This document shows, piece after piece, positions 6,521-9,315 of a stretch of DNA of 9,315 nucleotides. Each line of letters begins with the position of its first letter. Position 1 is the stretch's first letter. The notes below the pieces were generated by a model, which was not told the DNA's origin, did not search any database, and saw only the letters and a program-made list of their open reading frames with translations. A program made the position numbers and the translations under genes. Source of the DNA: Ilumatobacteraceae bacterium (GTDB lineage Bacteria; Actinomycetota; Acidimicrobiia; Acidimicrobiales; Ilumatobacteraceae); NCBI GenBank assembly GCA_019090765.1, contig JAHRVJ010000197.1, positions 1 through 9,315 on the forward strand, written 5' to 3'.

Positions 6521-8461
6521 TCAGGACACCATCGAACGGCGTTTTGCCTCACGAGCGCGGCGAGTCGGGTCGAGATCAGCCTTCCGAAGGCGAATGTTGT
6601 CAGGGGTAACCTCGACGCATTCGTCGTCAGCAATGAACTCCAGCGCGCCTTCGAGTGAGAGAACCCGGTGCGGAGTCAACTTCACGGTTTCGTCAGCCGA
6701 TGATGCACGCACGTTGGTCATCTTTTTCTCACGGCAGATATTGACATCCATGTCACCCGCCCGAGAGTTCTCGCCCACAATCATCCCGCAATAGACCTCG
6801 GTCCCGGGCCCAACCATCATCGCCGCCCGGTCTTGCAAGTTGAGCATGGCATAGGTGGTCGCTGGCCCGATCCGGTCGGCGACCAGCACTCCCGATTGTC
6901 TTGAGCGGATTTCGCCAGCCCACGGTTCGTAGCCCTCGAAGATGTGGCTGATCACGCCAGTGCCGCGCGTCTCGGTGAGGAACTCTGTACGGAAACCGAT
7001 CAGCCCGCGGGCTGGGACTAGGTAGTCGAGGCGCACCCAGCCTGAGCCGGCCATATTCTGCATCTTCCCCTTGCGGGAGGCGAGCAGTTGGGTGACGGCC
7101 CCGAGGTGTTCGTTGGGCACGTCGATGGTGACCCGCTCAACAGGTTCGTGGACGACTCCGTCGATCTCGCGTGTCAGCACAATGGGCTTGCCAACGTTTA
7201 GCTCAAATCCCTCACGGCGCATCTGTTCAACCAAGATCGCCAACTGGAGTTCGCCACGGGCGTGGACTTCCCAGGCGTCGGGGCGATCGGTAGCGATCAC
7301 ACGGATGCTCACGTTGCCAACAAGTTCGGCATCGAGCCGATTCTTCACGAGACGAGCCGTGAGCTTCTTTCCCTCACGGCCTGCCAATGGAGAGGTATTG
7401 ATTCCAATCGTCATTGACAGAGCTGGCTCATCAACGGTGATGATTGGCAGCGGTCGGGGATCGTCGAGATCGGCGAGGGTTTCACCGATGTAGATGTCCT
7501 CGATACCAGCGACAGCAACAAGGTCGCCCTGGCGGGCGGAATCGACTGGTACACGTGTCAGGTGCTCGGTGAGGAACAACTCTGCAACCTTGGCCCGAGC
7601 GACGCTGCCGTCATGCTTACACCAAGCAACTTGCTCGCCCTTCTTGATTTCGCCTTCCATCACGCGCAACAGCGCGAGGCGGCCGAGGTACGGCGATGCG
7701 TCGAGGTTGGTCACCCAAGCTTGGAGCGGCCGCCCCTCGTGATAAGTCGGTGCAGGAATGTGGTCGAGCAGCACTTCAACCAGGTCGGAGAGGTCCTTTC
7801 CTCCTCCACCTGCCTCGGCTTCTTCAAGATCGAGCGTTGCCCAACCGTCACGGCCCGAGCAATACACAATTGGGAACTCGACCTGGTGCTCTTTGGCATC
7901 AAGGTCGAAGAAGAGCTCATAAACCTCGTCGATGACTTCTGACGTACGGGCATCGTCCCGGTCGATCTTGTTGATTACGAGGATCACCGGGAGATCACGA
8001 GCCAGAGCCTTACGAAGCACGAAGCGAGTCTGCGGTAGCGGACCCTCCGCAGCGTCAACCAGCAGCACGATGCCATCAACCATCGTGAGTGCTCGTTCGA
8101 CTTCACCACCGAAGTCGGCGTGACCCGGCGTGTCAACAATGTTCAGCGTGATGTCTTCATCGGAGCGGTCATCGTGCCATACCAGCGAGGTGTTCTTGGC
8201 AAGGATTGTGATCCCCTTCTCGCGCTCCAAGTCCATCGAGTCCATCACTCGTTCGTTGACTGACTCGTTGTCTCGAAACGCACCTGACTGGTGCAGCATC
8301 GCGTCAACAAGAGTGGTCTTGCCGTGGTCCACGTGGGCAACGATTGCCAAATTGCGGACATCGGACCGGCGGCTCAGGCCTGAGGAATCATCGGAGGCAG
8401 AAACATCCGCGGTCGAATCATCGGAGGCAGCATCAAGGAGGGACTGGTCTTGGGGTGACAC
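6521..8461 (-). CDS. typA: Ribosome-associated translational GTPase TypA/BipA
   Basis: A 646-residue GTPase of the EF-G-like translation factor family that acts on the ribosome and is linked to 50S assembly and stress or cold growth. GTPase motifs in order: AHVDHGKT (42-49), EREKGITI (79-86, effector region), DTPGH (110-114), NKID (164-167) and SGRDG (202-206). EF-G-like domains follow, then the TypA-specific C-terminal domain, including CREKKMTNVRASSADE and LEGALEFIADDE; the tail is basic (RRAREAKRRS). TypA is usually about 610-635 residues and begins near DVRNLAIVAHVDH; here about 34 acidic Ser/Asp-rich residues precede that point. Start choice: GTG 8461 has a -10-like TAGCGT 8 bases upstream. 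GTG 8533 would add 24 residues (670 total), but that stretch uses less typical codons. All motifs are intact, so it should be functional. Confidence 0.95.
   Translation of the reverse strand: MSPQDQSLLDAASDDSTADVSASDDSSGLSRRSDVRNLAIVAHVDHGKTTLVDAMLHQSGAFRDNESVNERVMDSMDLEREKGITILAKNTSLVWHDDRSDEDITLNIVDTPGHADFGGEVERALTMVDGIVLLVDAAEGPLPQTRFVLRKALARDLPVILVINKIDRDDARTSEVIDEVYELFFDLDAKEHQVEFPIVYCSGRDGWATLDLEEAEAGGGGKDLSDLVEVLLDHIPAPTYHEGRPLQAWVTNLDASPYLGRLALLRVMEGEIKKGEQVAWCKHDGSVARAKVAELFLTEHLTRVPVDSARQGDLVAVAGIEDIYIGETLADLDDPRPLPIITVDEPALSMTIGINTSPLAGREGKKLTARLVKNRLDAELVGNVSIRVIATDRPDAWEVHARGELQLAILVEQMRREGFELNVGKPIVLTREIDGVVHEPVERVTIDVPNEHLGAVTQLLASRKGKMQNMAGSGWVRLDYLVPARGLIGFRTEFLTETRGTGVISHIFEGYEPWAGEIRSRQSGVLVADRIGPATTYAMLNLQDRAAMMVGPGTEVYCGMIVGENSRAGDMDVNICREKKMTNVRASSADETVKLTPHRVLSLEGALEFIADDECVEVTPDNIRLRKADLDPTRRAREAKRRSMVS
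8385..8430. repeat. Direct repeat, two 16-bp copies with a 30-bp period
   Basis: The sequence gaatcatcggaggcag occurs at 8385-8400 and again at 8415-8430. The 30-bp period equals ten codons, so the repeat keeps the typA frame and encodes two ASDDS blocks in the N-terminal extension. It looks like a small in-frame tandem duplication with the second half of the unit diverged. Confidence 0.75.
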
Positions 8462-8469
8462 GGCGAACC

Positions 8470-8475
8470 ACGCTA
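8470..8475 (-). promoter_or_regulatory. Candidate -10 element for typA
   Basis: On the minus strand TAGCGT fits TANNNT and ends 8 bases before GTG 8461, the spacing expected when transcription starts at or next to the start codon. No good -35 hexamer is seen 16-18 bases upstream. There is no Shine-Dalgarno sequence, which is consistent with a leaderless message. Confidence 0.25.
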
Positions 8476-8536
8476 TCGCCCAATCCGATGCGCAATACGT
8501 GACCCGGCCGGGCGATGTAGTGCCAACCGGCACGTA

Positions 8537-8565
8537 TTTCGATCATGAACCATCTGAACTAATGT
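8537..8565 (+). promoter_or_regulatory. Candidate promoter for the downstream LLM oxidoreductase
   Basis: TAATGT at 8560-8565 fits TATAAT at four of six bases, and 7 bases separate it from ATG 8573, placing a likely transcription start on the A of that ATG. A weak -35-like tttcga (8537-8542) lies 17 bases upstream. No Shine-Dalgarno sequence precedes either candidate ATG, so leaderless expression is plausible. Confidence 0.3.
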
Positions 8566-8572
8566 CATGAAT

Positions 8573-9315
8573 ATGAAGTTCGGTTTCGTTGTCCCCTGGG
8601 GTGATGCCGAAGATGTCGGCGACCTAGCAGCCGCTGCGGAAACTTCAGGTTGGGATGGCCTTTTCGTCTGGGAACCAGTCTGGGGAGTCGACGCGTGGAT
8701 TTCGCTCGGCCTGGCTGCCGCCCGAACATCCAAGATTCGCCTCGGCACGTTGCTAACACCACCTTCGAGGCGTCGACCATGGGAGTTGGCTAGCCAGGTT
8801 GCCACCGTCGACAGAATCTCAAGCGGCCGAGTCACTCTCTCGGTCGGTCTTGGGGCCACTAACTCAGGGTTTGAAACCTTCGGCGAGGAGTGCGACCGAC
8901 GCACCCGCGCGGAGTTGATGGACGAGTCCCTCGACATCATCTGTGGTTTATGGGGCGGGCAACCATTCGAGTACGACGGGCAGCACTACACGGTGCAACC
9001 AACCGAATTCCCCACAATCGGCGAAACCGTTCAGAAACCACGGGTACCTATCTGGTGCGTAGGGGCACTTGGTCGAGAGAAGTCCATGACCCGCGCACTT
9101 TCGTGGGATGGCATCATTCCGCAAGTACTCGACTCAGGCGAGATCCGCCAACCCCACCTCGACGAGGTCGCCGCGCTACGCGACCGGGTCAAGTCCGAGA
9201 TCGCCGATCGAGCATTCGACATCATTGTCGAAGGCTCGATGTCCGACCACTCGCCAGCCGCGTATGCCGATGCCGGAGCAACCTGGTGGATTGAATCAAT
9301 GTGGGAGGCCATGGC
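8573..9315 (+). CDS. LLM-class flavin/F420-type oxidoreductase, N-terminal part (3' end outside window)
   Basis: The frame is open to the window end, giving 247 codons with no stop. It starts MKFGFVVPWGDAEDV and shows the luciferase-like barrel pattern: SGWDGLFVWEPVWGVDAW (25-42), ARTSKIRLGTLLTPPSRRRPWELASQ, and RISSGRVTLSVGLGA (81-95). Later it has the DGQHYTV strand, then PRVPIWCVGALGREKSMTRALSWDGIIP, the segment usual before the last barrel strands. These enzymes use FMN or F420 for redox chemistry; the substrate is unknown. The 'RRRPWELASQ' and 'GREKSM' blocks differ from the F420-type enzyme at 2299-3342, so the two are from separate subfamilies. Start: an in-frame TGA at 8555-8557 limits it to ATG 8567 or ATG 8573; the second matches the family start and the putative leaderless start site. 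The last strands are missing because of the window edge, not truncation. It is divergent from typA. Confidence 0.9.
   Translation, partial: MKFGFVVPWGDAEDVGDLAAAAETSGWDGLFVWEPVWGVDAWISLGLAAARTSKIRLGTLLTPPSRRRPWELASQVATVDRISSGRVTLSVGLGATNSGFETFGEECDRRTRAELMDESLDIICGLWGGQPFEYDGQHYTVQPTEFPTIGETVQKPRVPIWCVGALGREKSMTRALSWDGIIPQVLDSGEIRQPHLDEVAALRDRVKSEIADRAFDIIVEGSMSDHSPAAYADAGATWWIESMWEAM

Noticed and set aside
8385..8430. The gaatcatcggaggcag repeats as operator sites or purine-rich ribosome-binding sites for the plus-strand gene
   Set aside because: They lie inside typA, keep its reading frame with a ten-codon period, and are about 150 bases before the nearest plus-strand start; a coding duplication explains them.
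8130..8570. A 146-codon plus-strand frame opposite the typA N-terminal region
   Set aside because: Ser/Arg-rich translation complementary to the TypA GTPase motifs; also overlaps the start of the real oxidoreductase gene in another frame.
1..9315. A defence island, mobile element or prophage
   Set aside because: No transposase, integrase, nuclease, toxin-antitoxin or phage gene, no terminal inverted repeats and no CRISPR-like array were found; all genes look like ordinary chromosomal genes of similar composition.

Overview
The window reads as a stretch of chromosome from a GC-rich actinobacterium (GC roughly 60% by eye). The mix of MoxR/DUF58/VWA genes, luciferase-like (LLM, F420/flavin-type) oxidoreductases, many GTG/TTG starts and few Shine-Dalgarno sequences suggests an Acidimicrobiia-like lineage. 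That placement is inference from gene content; there is no rRNA or tRNA here to fix it.

Layout. (1) Positions 1-2276, plus strand: the 3' end of a MoxR AAA+ ATPase gene, a DUF58 gene and a membrane-anchored VWA gene. They are packed as an operon with a 3-nt gap and then an ATGA overlap, the classic MoxR/DUF58/VWA arrangement. (2) Positions 2299-4232, minus strand: a LarE-like sulfurtransferase gene followed by an LLM-class F420-type oxidoreductase gene, with a possible GTGA coupling at their junction. They converge on the VWA gene across a small hairpin. (3) Positions 4299-6488, plus strand: a large two-part protein with a GH29 (alpha-L-fucosidase-like) barrel at the N terminus and a right-handed beta-helix at the C terminus. 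It has no visible signal peptide, and several sugar-contacting positions of the GH29 pocket are replaced. (4) Positions 6521-8461, minus strand: the translational GTPase TypA/BipA with an acidic Ser/Asp-rich N-terminal extension that contains a 30-bp duplication. (5) Positions 8573-9315, plus strand: the start of a second LLM-class oxidoreductase, running off the window and divergent from typA.

The MoxR/DUF58/VWA set probably forms one chaperone-like functional unit. The other genes are metabolic or housekeeping and have no obvious common pathway. The least ordinary object is the GH29/beta-helix fusion. The second is the orphan LarE with a CxxC pair plus the expected sulfur-donor cysteine, coupled to an F420-type oxidoreductase. 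I found no mobile element, CRISPR array, RNA gene or phage gene. No gene-free stretch exceeds 300 bases; the longest are the divergent regions at 4233-4298 and 8462-8572.
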